Source: Vibrio palustris
Lineage (GTDB): Bacteria; Pseudomonadota; Gammaproteobacteria; Enterobacterales; Vibrionaceae
Direction: 5' to 3'
Assembly (NCBI RefSeq): GCF_024346995.1
Contig: NZ_AP024887.1
Span: forward strand, 868,001-932,000
DNA length: 64,000 nucleotides
A program made the position numbers and the translations under genes. The notes under the pieces are model-generated. The model had not been told where the DNA came from, searched no databases, and saw nothing but the letters and a program-made list of their open reading frames with translations. Positions 36,558-45,081 of this stretch are shown piece after piece. The stretch's first letter is position 1; every line of letters starts with the position of its first letter.

Positions 36558-36791
36558 ATGAATTTTGATATCAATACACTGCAACACCACCAACTGATCG
36601 AAGATGGGCAACTAGAAGGGTGTTACCTCCATCAGCCTGTTCAAGGCAGTCAGCCAAACGATACCGCTGTTTTAGCAGAGCGCCAAGCGCTGGAAAAAAT
36701 GGGTTATAAAGTCGTACAGGTTCAGGCGAAAGGCGGGACAACCACGTTTGCCGAAGCAATGCAAAAGCTTGCCAAGCAAACAGGTCATTAG
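36558..36791 (+). CDS. Small hypothetical protein
   Basis: 77 soluble residues, no signal or membrane segment. The first half is acidic with DGQLEGCYLHQPVQGSQPND. The second half is ALEKMGYKVVQVQAKGGTTTFAEAMQKLAKQ, plausibly a beta-alpha unit. I recognise no family. The start follows AAAAAGACTAACT, a weak SD. An 80-codon antisense frame covers it; this strand is preferred for its composition. Confidence that it is a gene is moderate. Confidence 0.55.
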   Translation: MNFDINTLQHHQLIEDGQLEGCYLHQPVQGSQPNDTAVLAERQALEKMGYKVVQVQAKGGTTTFAEAMQKLAKQTGH

Positions 36792-36912
36792 TCTGATGAG
36801 TGAACGATAGCAATCAAGGCCGTCATTAAGCACACACACGACATATTATCTAAGTCTCAAGTGTGTGTCCTTTTTAATGTTGCCTGTTAATGATGGGTCA
36901 CATTGTTAGCCA

Positions 36913-38223
36913 CTAAGTTGGTGGTGACAGAGCCGTGGGTAGCCACAAGGCAATCTCAGGCACTAAACATAAAATCAGTGCCGCTGTGCACATGAGGATA
37001 AAGAAGGGAAAAGCGGCTTTTGCCACTTGGCCGATTTTCTCTCCGGTTAGTCCTTGTAGCACAAAGAGATTGAATCCCACCGGTGGGGTGATTTGCCCAA
37101 GCTCGATTAAGATAACGAGAAATACCCCAAACCAAATCGGATCAAACCCCGCTTGTACCACAATCGGTAGCGTAATGGGCAAACTCATTACGGTAATCGA
37201 AATACCATCGAGAAATAACCCTAGCACCACGTAGAAAATGGCTAGAGTAAACAGCAGCCAAGCAGGAGATAAGTCTAAGCTCGCAATGTACTGAGCAAGA
37301 TCAGAAGGTAGGTGTAAAAAGCCCATCGCGGTCGAGAGTAATGCCGCTGAGACCAATATGCTGCACACCATAGTCGAGCTTAATAATGTTGCCGTTAGCG
37401 CGTCTTTAATCATCGCGAAAGTTAGCTGGCGTTCTTTTAATAAAATCAACAAGGTGGCAAAAACACCCACTGCGGCGGCTTCGGACGGGGTGGCAATTCC
37501 GGTATAAATTGCCCCCATTACAATCACGATCAAAGAAATGACAGGGAGCAGTAAAGTAATGCTTCTGAGTTTACTGATCGATTGTGTACTGTCTGGTGGG
37601 CATAATGACGGGTTGATTAAAGCGCGTGCAATTAAATAGCCAGAGTAAAGCGTGGCAATTAAAACGCCGGGTAAGATGCCAGCCATAAATAGCTTGCTGA
37701 TTGAAACTTCGGATTGGATACCATAGACGATCATCACCAACGATGGTGGGATAAGTAGCCCTAAACTCCCGGCACCGGCTAATGACCCGATCGATAAACG
37801 GCGATCATAGCCGCGTTTTTTAAGTTCAGTGGTGGTAATTTTACCTACAGTCGCGGTTGTCGCCGCACTTGACCCACTGACTGCAGCAAACAGCGCACAA
37901 CCAAACACATTGGTATGTAAGATCCCGCCGGGGAGCTTTTTCGTCCAAGGCTCTAGGCCCTTAAAAAGCCGATCGGAAATATCAGAACGAAAAATAAGCT
38001 CGCCCATTAAAATAAATAAAGGGATAGCTGAGAGCTCCCATGAATTGCCGGCTCGAAAGAGGATCCGGCTCAGAATGACCCCTGAGCGATGAAAGCTCAC
38101 ATCACCAATCACAACTAAAGAAAGCAGGGCGACAATCGCGAGGCCAGAAAAGACCCAAACGCCTAGTCCAAGCACGATAAAAATAAGTGCGATAACGGCG
38201 GCGGCAGTGAAGACAATATCCAT
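36913..38223 (-). CDS. TRAP transporter large permease (DctM)
   Basis: 436 residues with about 12 hydrophobic segments, the DctM channel that moves substrate with Na+. Typical stretches are ELSAIPLFILMGELIF, VSGSSAATTATVG, AGAGSLGLLIPPSLVMIVYG and GQITPPVGFNLFVLQ. It is last in the dctP-dctQ-dctM operon, 22 bp after dctQ. Confidence 0.93.
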   Translation of the reverse strand: MDIVFTAAAVIALIFIVLGLGVWVFSGLAIVALLSLVVIGDVSFHRSGVILSRILFRAGNSWELSAIPLFILMGELIFRSDISDRLFKGLEPWTKKLPGGILHTNVFGCALFAAVSGSSAATTATVGKITTTELKKRGYDRRLSIGSLAGAGSLGLLIPPSLVMIVYGIQSEVSISKLFMAGILPGVLIATLYSGYLIARALINPSLCPPDSTQSISKLRSITLLLPVISLIVIVMGAIYTGIATPSEAAAVGVFATLLILLKERQLTFAMIKDALTATLLSSTMVCSILVSAALLSTAMGFLHLPSDLAQYIASLDLSPAWLLFTLAIFYVVLGLFLDGISITVMSLPITLPIVVQAGFDPIWFGVFLVILIELGQITPPVGFNLFVLQGLTGEKIGQVAKAAFPFFILMCTAALILCLVPEIALWLPTALSPPT

Positions 38224-38245
38224 ATCGAATTCCTATTACGTGTGA

Positions 38246-38755
38246 TTAAGTATGCTCAACATGCGGCACACGGCGTGTGGAAACCAGTTGCAGCATTCGC
38301 ACAAAGAGAGTCAAGCACAGTAAACCAAGACCAACCAACACCATAGATTCGGGGATCCAGAGCGGGGTTTCCGCAATCGATGAGCTGGTGGTGCCACGTT
38401 TTAAGCTGCGTAGGGTATTAATGTACCAGTAGTAGGAAATCCAAGTGAACACCACAAACGATAGGGCAGAGACCACGAAATCGAGTATCCAATGAAAACG
38501 CTCAGGTAATCGATCGCTCAGGATATTCACCTTAATTAAGCTATTACGCTCTAAACTGTAACCTAGCCCTAAAAACGTGATCGTTGCGACCGCATAACCG
38601 ACGAATTCATCTAACACATACGTGGATTCACCACATAAGCGTAAAACGATTTCGAGCAAAATATGGCCCAGCACATATACGATTAACAGCATGGCGAGCG
38701 CGCCAGACAACTTATTAAGTTGTCTGGACAGTGCAGTAATCAGTCGGATTGGCAT
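38246..38755 (-). CDS. TRAP transporter small permease (DctQ)
   Basis: 169 residues with four hydrophobic helices, the small membrane subunit that pairs with DctM. DEFVGYAVATITFLGLGYSL and ERNSLIKVNILSDRLPER fit the DctQ pattern. Its ATG overlaps the dctP stop by one base (TAATG), so the two are coupled. Confidence 0.9.
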   Translation of the reverse strand: MPIRLITALSRQLNKLSGALAMLLIVYVLGHILLEIVLRLCGESTYVLDEFVGYAVATITFLGLGYSLERNSLIKVNILSDRLPERFHWILDFVVSALSFVVFTWISYYWYINTLRSLKRGTTSSSIAETPLWIPESMVLVGLGLLCLTLFVRMLQLVSTRRVPHVEHT

Positions 38756-39735
38756 TATTGACCGCTCTCAAATTTTTTCATGATCGCTTGGCCGGTTTGG
38801 CCGGTGTCTTTTAGCCATGCTTTAAGCGAGGGTTTGGCAGAGGCTTGTAGCCAGCGAATAAACGGTTGAGGAAGGTCTTGGTGAATCGTTACTTTATGCT
38901 GAGCGAGCTCTTTATAGTTATGCGCCACACGTTGTTTGACGGTTTTCCAGTTATGCTTATCGGTTAATGCGGCGGCTTTTAGAATCGCTTGTTGATCCGC
39001 TTTGGATAAGTCATCAAACTCATCTTTGTTCATGTGTACCATATTGAGCGGGATGGCGTATTGGATAGCGCTGTAGTGATTAAGATGCTCCCAAAATTTA
39101 CCGCTTGCCCCTGCATCTGCCGAGGTTAGTACGGCTTTAATCCCTCCCGTTGATAGCTGCGGAACCACATCGGCCCAGGATAGCTTAACAGGCTCTGCCC
39201 CTGCTTCACGTAAGGTGAGCGTGCCGTTTTTATCATAAGTGCGGATTTTTAAATGCGCTAATTCTTGTTTGTTGGTGACTGGCGTTTTAGACCAAATACC
39301 ACTGGCAGGCCAAGGTGAGGCGTATAATAAGATCTGATTATTATCGGCAAAAACTTGTTCATAGTAAGGTTTGGTTATTTCATAAAGACGCTTTGCTTGA
39401 TCTTCATTTTCGACTAAAAAAGGCAGTGATGAGACAAGAAAGAGCGGATCAATCCCCGACATACTACCAGCTAAAGTATCAGCAATTTGTACCGCATCGT
39501 CTGCGACGGCGTAAAAGTTATCAGCGGATTTAAAACCCAAGGAGCCACCGGTGTGCAAGGTAATATCCACATCGCCTTTACTTAATTTAGACACTTGGTC
39601 AATAAAATATTGATCGCCTTGAGCGTGGATAGACGATGCGTTGTATTCATTGGAGAAATCCAGTTTGGCGGCTGAAAAAGCGGCCGGCGTGTGTAAAAGT
39701 ACCGCTGAGAGTGCAATAAGTCCGTATTTGCGCAT
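38755..39735 (-). CDS. TRAP transporter substrate-binding protein (DctP)
   Basis: 326-residue periplasmic binding protein with a signal peptide cleaved after AAFSA. LASSLPFLVENEDQAKRLYE-like and LKIRTYDKNG segments are present; the Arg in LKIRTYD is the usual carboxylate-binding residue. Most TRAP ligands are organic acids; the exact one cannot be read here. No catabolic genes flank the operon. It is first in a three-gene operon. Confidence 0.91.
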   Translation of the reverse strand: MRKYGLIALSAVLLHTPAAFSAAKLDFSNEYNASSIHAQGDQYFIDQVSKLSKGDVDITLHTGGSLGFKSADNFYAVADDAVQIADTLAGSMSGIDPLFLVSSLPFLVENEDQAKRLYEITKPYYEQVFADNNQILLYASPWPASGIWSKTPVTNKQELAHLKIRTYDKNGTLTLREAGAEPVKLSWADVVPQLSTGGIKAVLTSADAGASGKFWEHLNHYSAIQYAIPLNMVHMNKDEFDDLSKADQQAILKAAALTDKHNWKTVKQRVAHNYKELAQHKVTIHQDLPQPFIRWLQASAKPSLKAWLKDTGQTGQAIMKKFESGQ

Positions 39736-40191
39736 AATATCTTCGTCCTGAAGGTAGAGGTGACTTTTTACTCTATGCGTCTTTTATGCAATGAAGGATT
39801 CGTAAAGCGACAAGACATTTATCAGTTACGACAATGTTTTATAAAGATGACGAAAATTTATACGTTCATACTCATAGCAAACGAATAAATCGCGATAACG
39901 CCAGTTTTAGTATTCAATCACAATCAAGCTAACAGTATCTCGATAACGATGCATTGAATAAGATAACGAATGTGAATCGGTTTACGGTCTCATTGGCTAA
40001 GAGAGCGAGAGTGCCCCCCATGAGCGGGGCAAATGTAGTACGGGTACATATAGGGTTATTCTTTAATATGCAGAGGGTGAAATAGTGGGGTAAGCAACGT
40101 ACGTGAAGAATGAGAATTGCGCTCTTGTTTCCGTCGTGTCGACGTGTAGACTTTAAAGTAAAAGACCCGTAAATTCGAAAAGGAATACATT
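39736..40191. other. Intergenic region upstream of the TRAP operon
   Basis: About 456 bp. Two short minus-strand frames here overlap one another and lack SDs, and I reject them. The only structure noted is GCCCC...GGGGC near 40012-40030. It should hold the TRAP promoter (minus) and that of the DUF1244 gene (plus). Confidence 0.4.
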
Positions 40192-40515
40192 GTGGCACAA
40201 TTTAAATACAAGCAACTGACCCAAGAACAACAAGATAAGCTTGATGCTGCGGCATTTCGCCGCTTATTGGCGCATTTAGATGACAATAAAGATGTACAAA
40301 ATATCGATTTGATGGCTTTGGCTGGTTTCTGCCGTAATTGTTTTAGTAAATGGTATGCTGCAGAAGCAGAGCAATTGGGCGTCGATCTTGACTTGGATGA
40401 TGCACGCGAACGTGTTTATGGTATGACTTATGAGGAGTGGAAAGCTAACCATCAGCCTAAAGCGACTCCAGAACAATTGGCGGCATTCGAAGCTCGTCAA
40501 GCTAAAAAGGGTTAA
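40192..40515 (+). CDS. DUF1244 family protein
   Basis: 107 soluble residues. DUF1244 features include AFRRLLAHLDDNKDVQNIDLM, AGFCRNCFSKWY and ARERVYGMTYEEWKANHQ; the FCRNCFSKWY motif is the family mark. The function is unknown; structures of relatives are small helical bundles. The start is GTG 40192, with AAGGA 7 nt upstream. A terminator follows. Confidence 0.9.
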   Translation: MAQFKYKQLTQEQQDKLDAAAFRRLLAHLDDNKDVQNIDLMALAGFCRNCFSKWYAAEAEQLGVDLDLDDARERVYGMTYEEWKANHQPKATPEQLAAFEARQAKKG

Positions 40516-40534
40516 CCATTACCTCTTTTCAAAC

Positions 40535-40560
40535 AGCTCGCTGAATTAGCGAGCTTTTTA
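40535..40560 (+). terminator. Terminator after the DUF1244 gene
   Basis: The 8-bp stem AGCTCGCT/AGCGAGCT (40535-40542 and 40548-40555) is followed by TTTTA. Confidence 0.88.
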
Positions 40561-40689
40561 TTGGGTGGCGATAAATTCTATAACTATCAATACTTATGCC
40601 TGTGGTGTTGAGTGCAAGTACAGAGAGTGAGTTTAGTGATACCCAGTTAAATTTCTATATCCAGCAGAATCATATTGGCAATGCTAATT

Positions 40690-40707
40690 GTTATGTTATA
40701 ACATAAC
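40690..40707. promoter_or_regulatory. Zur-box-like palindrome
   Basis: GTTATGTTATAACATAAC is a perfect 18-bp palindrome 66 bp before the COG0523 gene. It resembles the gammaproteobacterial Zur consensus (GTTATANTATAAC-like), which would give induction under zinc limitation. The binding is inferred. Confidence 0.7.
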
Positions 40708-40773
40708 TTTTAGTGTGTATTGCGTTGAGATCATCGACGCAAAGACCAAACTATTCATTTGGAGTATATAGAA

Positions 40774-41979
40774 ATGAGTCAGAAAAAGATCTCTGTAACG
40801 GTGCTTTCCGGCTTTTTGGGCGCGGGAAAAACGACACTATTAAGTCATATCCTCAATAACCGCCAAGGCAAGCGAGTGGCGGTTATTGTTAATGATATGA
40901 GTGACATTAATATTGATTCATCAACGGTAAAAAACGACGTATCGTTAAATCACAAAGAAGAAAAATTAGTGGAAATGAGCAATGGCTGTATATGTTGCAC
41001 ATTACGCGAAGATTTGTTGGTAGAAGTCACTCAATTGGCTAAAAATGGGGATTTTGACAATCTTGTTATTGAGTCGACGGGGATTTCTGAACCCTTGCCT
41101 GTAGCAGAGACCTTTACGTTTGCCGATGATGATGGTGTATCACTCTCTGATGTCGCGACATTAGACACGATGGTGACCGTTGTCGACGCGGTTAACTTTT
41201 TACACGATTATGAAGCTGCCAACTCTCTTCAGGAAGTGGGAGAAAGTTTAGGTGAAGAAGACCATCGCAGTGTGGCTGATCTGTTGATCGATCAAATTGA
41301 GTTTGCAGACGTTATTTTAATGAGTAAAACCGATTTGGTCAGCGTTGAGGCAGTCGAACGCTTGCAAGCCATGCTCAGAACCTTAAATACGGATGCACGC
41401 ATTATAGCTATGCAAAACGGGCAAGTGGATATCTCTGAGGTGTTGGATACTGGTTTGTTTAACTTCGAGCGCGCGCAACAAGCTCCAGGATGGCTCAAAG
41501 AGCTAAGAGGTGAGCACATACCAGAGACTGAAGAATATGGTATCAGTAGTTTTACGTATCAGGCTCGGCGTCCATTTCATCCCGAGAAATTTTATGAGTT
41601 TCTGCATAACACGACGCGTTACGGAAAATTAATTCGCTCGAAAGGTTACTTTTGGTTAGCTTCTCGTCCTGAATTTGCAGGGCAATGGAACCAAGCTGGT
41701 GGCATCGCTCATTATGGTTTTGCTGGTATGTTTTGGAAGGCGCTACCGAAAGATCAGTGGCCAACAGAACCGGATTACTTGGCGGCTATCCAAGAACATT
41801 GGGTTGAACCATTTGGAGATATGCGCCAAGAGCTAGTCTTTATTGGCCAAGGATTAGATAAACACGCCATGCTACAAGCACTCGATGACTGTTTGCTGTC
41901 AGAATCAGAGGTGTTGGCGGGGAAAGGTTTTTGGCAAACCCTGCCCGATCCTTTTGTCGAGTGGGAGGTAGAGGAATGA
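40774..41979 (+). CDS. COG0523 GTPase metallochaperone (ZigA/YjiA-like)
   Basis: G3E-family P-loop GTPase that delivers metal, usually zinc. It has 401 residues. Walker [10 protein letters not shown] is near the N-terminus. The metal motif CICC is in [14 protein letters not shown], then [13 protein letters not shown], then the SKTDLV guanine-specificity motif. The CobW C-terminal domain follows. ATG 40774 has GGAG 9 nt upstream; the frame extends to 40759. The Zur-like palindrome at 40690 supports a zinc-starvation role. Confidence 0.9.
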   Translation: MSQKKISVTVLSGFLGAGKTTLLSHILNNRQGKRVAVIVNDMSDINIDSSTVKNDVSLNHKEEKLVEMSNGCICCTLREDLLVEVTQLAKNGDFDNLVIESTGISEPLPVAETFTFADDDGVSLSDVATLDTMVTVVDAVNFLHDYEAANSLQEVGESLGEEDHRSVADLLIDQIEFADVILMSKTDLVSVEAVERLQAMLRTLNTDARIIAMQNGQVDISEVLDTGLFNFERAQQAPGWLKELRGEHIPETEEYGISSFTYQARRPFHPEKFYEFLHNTTRYGKLIRSKGYFWLASRPEFAGQWNQAGGIAHYGFAGMFWKALPKDQWPTEPDYLAAIQEHWVEPFGDMRQELVFIGQGLDKHAMLQALDDCLLSESEVLAGKGFWQTLPDPFVEWEVEE

Positions 41980-42177
41980 GTGTGGATGTACTCGAGAAAA
42001 CGCTGAGTGTTGAGAACAACATAGCGCCGGCGCTTGCACCGTTGCCACGTATCCTGACTGATAGCTAAAAACCAGCACACAACCTCGCACTCTGGAGCGA
42101 ACGCTTGGCAATGATATGACTCAAAGTACTCGTTTTATAGGATCTAAAGGGATTATAAAATCAGGTGAGCCGTCAAA

Positions 42178-42210
42178 AAACGCACTCATTCTATTGATGA
42201 GTGCGTTTTT
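42178..42210. terminator. Bidirectional terminator
   Basis: The stem ACGCACTCAT/ATGAGTGCGT (42180-42189 and 42197-42206) has A-run and T-run flanks. It separates the COG0523 gene from the convergent SnoaL/MFS pair. Confidence 0.9.
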
Positions 42211-42255
42211 ACTGTGATCACCCATATAGGTGCGACAGGCCATCTGACATGTGAA

Positions 42256-42669
42256 TTATACCTGTGCGCTGGCGGCCGTTTCCTGTAGGTAGCGCCATAG
42301 TGGCTGGCCATCTTTTATATCAATGATAACCACGGAATAACGAGACGTGTGTGTCTTCGCTTCTTGGTGGATTTCGCGGTAGCACAGGACCACACTGTTT
42401 GCGTTGACGAGTAATGTCTCACATTGTTCAATGCTGATAGATAGTGATGGGCGTGTGCCTTTGTTTTGGCGAAACAAGTTTTCTACTTGAGATTGACCGA
42501 CGACGCTTCCCGTTGTTGTCACCATAGTAAAATTGGGGCAAAAGCTCTTGAGCAGAGTCTCAAGCGAGGCATCTTGCGCGGCGCTGCCGGTAAAGACATC
42601 TTGAATCCACACATGTAGGTCGAGAACACTTTGCTGAGCAATGGAGATTAATTCTTTTTCGGATAACAT
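42256..42669 (-). CDS. NTF2-like (SnoaL/DUF4440-type) protein
   Basis: 137 residues in an alpha+beta cone pattern: an N-terminal helix pair, LLKSFCPNFTMVTTTG, VVGQSQVENLF, ETLLVNANSVVLCYREIH and GQPLWRYLQET. This resembles DUF4440/SnoaL proteins, which bind or turn over small molecules; no catalytic residue can be named. Its start overlaps the end of the MFS gene by 22 bp, so the two are co-transcribed. Confidence 0.72.
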   Translation of the reverse strand: MLSEKELISIAQQSVLDLHVWIQDVFTGSAAQDASLETLLKSFCPNFTMVTTTGSVVGQSQVENLFRQNKGTRPSLSISIEQCETLLVNANSVVLCYREIHQEAKTHTSRYSVVIIDIKDGQPLWRYLQETAASAQV

Positions 42670-44024
42670 GATGATATGTCCTTGTTTGGATTGCGGTTAA
42701 GTTGTTTTATGACAAATAAAGGGGTGAGGCCAATAAAGGCAGCAAGTAGAAATGTCAGTTGATACGCCGACATATCATTGGTGTAGTGCTGCAATACATT
42801 GAACAAAAGAGTGAAAAAAGCGGCGCCAAGGCTAAATGACATCTGACGGTTGAGGTTCCAAACTGCGCTGGCCTTAGTTAAGGTAGCGTCGTCAAAGTCC
42901 ATCATTGCGGTGGTTTGTGCTGTATTCGCGCTGACACCGCCCCCTAGGCCCATTAATAGATAGGCAATAATAAGTAGCGGTATATTAAAACGGTGACCAA
43001 CAAAAAATAACACGGCAATACCGGCAGAATGCGCCAACATACCAAACAAGAATAGCGTGCGAGCGCCAATACGATTATAGATCCGGCCACCGACGATAAT
43101 CGCCACAAATGAGCCAGCGCCATACAGCATCATTAACATTCCCGTTTTTTGCGCAGACCAACCCAACACTTCTTGCAGAAAAAAGATATTGAGTAAATTT
43201 ACTCCGGTAAACACCCCCGGCACCGCTAAATAGACCAAGACAGAAAAGCGCATATGGGTATTTTTTAATACGCTCAAATCAACAATCGCATGGGTCGTTT
43301 TGCGATAATGGCGTATATAGAGAACGCTAAACCCGAGCCCTGCAATGAGAAACAACAGCGGCAGAAGTTTTGAGCTGGCATTCGCATAAATGGAAAGACC
43401 AATCAGCAAGGTTGCAAGTGACGTGCTGACAAACACAAGTCCTTTGATGTCCGGCGTTAGCGCTTTTTTGGTTTCAGAGTGGATCCAACAGGCCGCGAGT
43501 ACTGCCGTGAGTAAACTAAAAGGAATATTACCGAGAAAAACCCAGCGCCAAGAGGCATGATCAACAATGATGCCGCCGATACTTGGTGAAAGCGTTGGAG
43601 CAATTAAGGCCACACTCATGATGAGGGTGGATATGTTGGTTCTTTCTTTATTCTTAAATAAATTAAATGTCAGCGCTTGGCCTACCGGTATCAGCAAACC
43701 GCCTCCTACGCCTTGGAGGAAGCGAAAAAAGACGAGTGAGTAAAAGCCATTAGTCATACCTGAGCACAATGCGCCGAGCGAGAAAATAAGCATCGAGGCG
43801 GTCATTGTTTGCCTTGCCCCAAACTTACTCGCTAACCAATGACTGATCGGAATAATCAGCGTTAAGCCTAAAATGTAACTATTGGCAACCCAAGCTACGC
43901 TCGATTCTGATATAGATAACTCTTGCGCGATATCGGGCAGCGCTATCGCTGACATAAAAATATTAATACAATCAATGAAAAATCCGAGCAAGAAAATTAG
44001 CGCGATACGATAACGGTAAGCCAT
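42648..44024 (-). CDS. MFS drug-efflux transporter, DHA2 (EmrB/QacA) type
   Basis: 458 residues with about 14 hydrophobic segments. The early motif (D1-like) is SAIALPDIAQELSISESSVAWVANSYILG, followed by PISHWLASKFGAR and the R-containing FFRFLQGVGGGLLIPVGQ. These are the marks of 14-TMS proton antiporters. ATG 44024 is preferred (GGA 7 nt upstream); the TTG at 44054 is in frame. It is divergent from a LysR regulator that likely controls it. The substrate is unknown. Confidence 0.88.
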   Translation of the reverse strand: MAYRYRIALIFLLGFFIDCINIFMSAIALPDIAQELSISESSVAWVANSYILGLTLIIPISHWLASKFGARQTMTASMLIFSLGALCSGMTNGFYSLVFFRFLQGVGGGLLIPVGQALTFNLFKNKERTNISTLIMSVALIAPTLSPSIGGIIVDHASWRWVFLGNIPFSLLTAVLAACWIHSETKKALTPDIKGLVFVSTSLATLLIGLSIYANASSKLLPLLFLIAGLGFSVLYIRHYRKTTHAIVDLSVLKNTHMRFSVLVYLAVPGVFTGVNLLNIFFLQEVLGWSAQKTGMLMMLYGAGSFVAIIVGGRIYNRIGARTLFLFGMLAHSAGIAVLFFVGHRFNIPLLIIAYLLMGLGGGVSANTAQTTAMMDFDDATLTKASAVWNLNRQMSFSLGAAFFTLLFNVLQHYTNDMSAYQLTFLLAAFIGLTPLFVIKQLNRNPNKDISSCYPKKN

Positions 44025-44127
44025 TGGAAATCCAGTTAAAAGTTGAATGACCAAGAATTTTAAAGCATTTGACTCTCTGTTGTGAGCTGTTTAAAGTAAA
44101 CTCAGAGTTTAATCAGGGTTAACGATA

Positions 44128-45015
44128 ATGTTTAATAACATTAAACGTATTCATACGTTTATCACGGTCGTGAACAGTGGCTCTTTTACTAAAGCCGCGG
44201 ACCAGCTATTTATGAGTAAGGCTATGGTCAGTGTTCATATTAAATCGTTAGAAGACTCCCTTAATGTTCCACTGCTTATTCGTAACTCGCGCGGTTTTAT
44301 TATGACCGAGGCGGGAGAGCTGCTTTATCATGATTTTCAAACGATCTTCTCGGATATTCACTCTTCCTTAGGAAATGTGGTTGAAAAGCATCATTCGCTC
44401 AGCGGGCATTTAAGAGTGTCCTCGACTGTCGAATTTGGCGAAGTATTCCTTATTCCGCTGATCGGCGAGTTTTGTCATGCTCATCCAGAGCTTAATATCA
44501 GCTTTCATGCTGATTCATCGCTTAATAAATTAGTCAATGACAACATTGATTTGGCCGTGAGGCTAGGGACGCTTGAGGATTCTGCTCTCAAAAGCCGTAA
44601 GCTTGGCCGCTTCTCGATTAGAATGGTGTGCTCGGCTAAGTGGTTAGCACAAAACCCGTTATCCTCATTAGAGGATTTAAAAACGGCGCCGTGGATTGCC
44701 AACAGTAATATTAAAAACGCCCATCACTGGACGTTACGCCATAGCGATGGGCAGACTTTTCAATTAAAATTCTCAGCTAAATTTAGCGCCAATTCCTCCA
44801 TTGCAATCCGCTCTATGGTTCAAGCCGATTTAGGTATAGCTATCTTGCCGGAGTGGCTTATCAAAGAGCAGTTACAAAGCGGAGAGTGCGTTGAACTATT
44901 TCCCGATTGGTGTTTGCCAAAGCAAGACATTAACGTGGTTTTTACCGGCGATCATCGTGTGCGACGCCATTGCCGAGCATTGATCGATTATCTCGTCGAA
45001 CACACCGATTTTTAG
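44128..45015 (+). CDS. LysR-family transcriptional regulator
   Basis: 295 residues. The N-terminal winged HTH reads FITVVNSGSFTKAADQLFMSKAMVSVHIKSLE, and the type-2 periplasmic-binding-like effector domain follows. It is divergent from the MFS/SnoaL pair across 103 bp, the classic LysR arrangement, so it probably activates them. The effector is not deducible. Confidence 0.9.
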   Translation: MFNNIKRIHTFITVVNSGSFTKAADQLFMSKAMVSVHIKSLEDSLNVPLLIRNSRGFIMTEAGELLYHDFQTIFSDIHSSLGNVVEKHHSLSGHLRVSSTVEFGEVFLIPLIGEFCHAHPELNISFHADSSLNKLVNDNIDLAVRLGTLEDSALKSRKLGRFSIRMVCSAKWLAQNPLSSLEDLKTAPWIANSNIKNAHHWTLRHSDGQTFQLKFSAKFSANSSIAIRSMVQADLGIAILPEWLIKEQLQSGECVELFPDWCLPKQDINVVFTGDHRVRRHCRALIDYLVEHTDF

Positions 45016-45081
45016 CCATGTTGTCAGATTTATCCTATTGATACCGCCAATGATGTGGTTATAAAAGTATACTGAGGCGAT

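Noticed and set aside
39929..40286. Two minus-strand frames of 76-89 codons before the DUF1244 gene
   Set aside because: They overlap each other in different frames and run into the real gene; no SD or domain.
41775..42111. Three overlapping minus-strand frames of 60-101 codons at the end of the COG0523 gene
   Set aside because: They are antisense to a well-supported gene or in the gap after it, overlap one another and have no SD.
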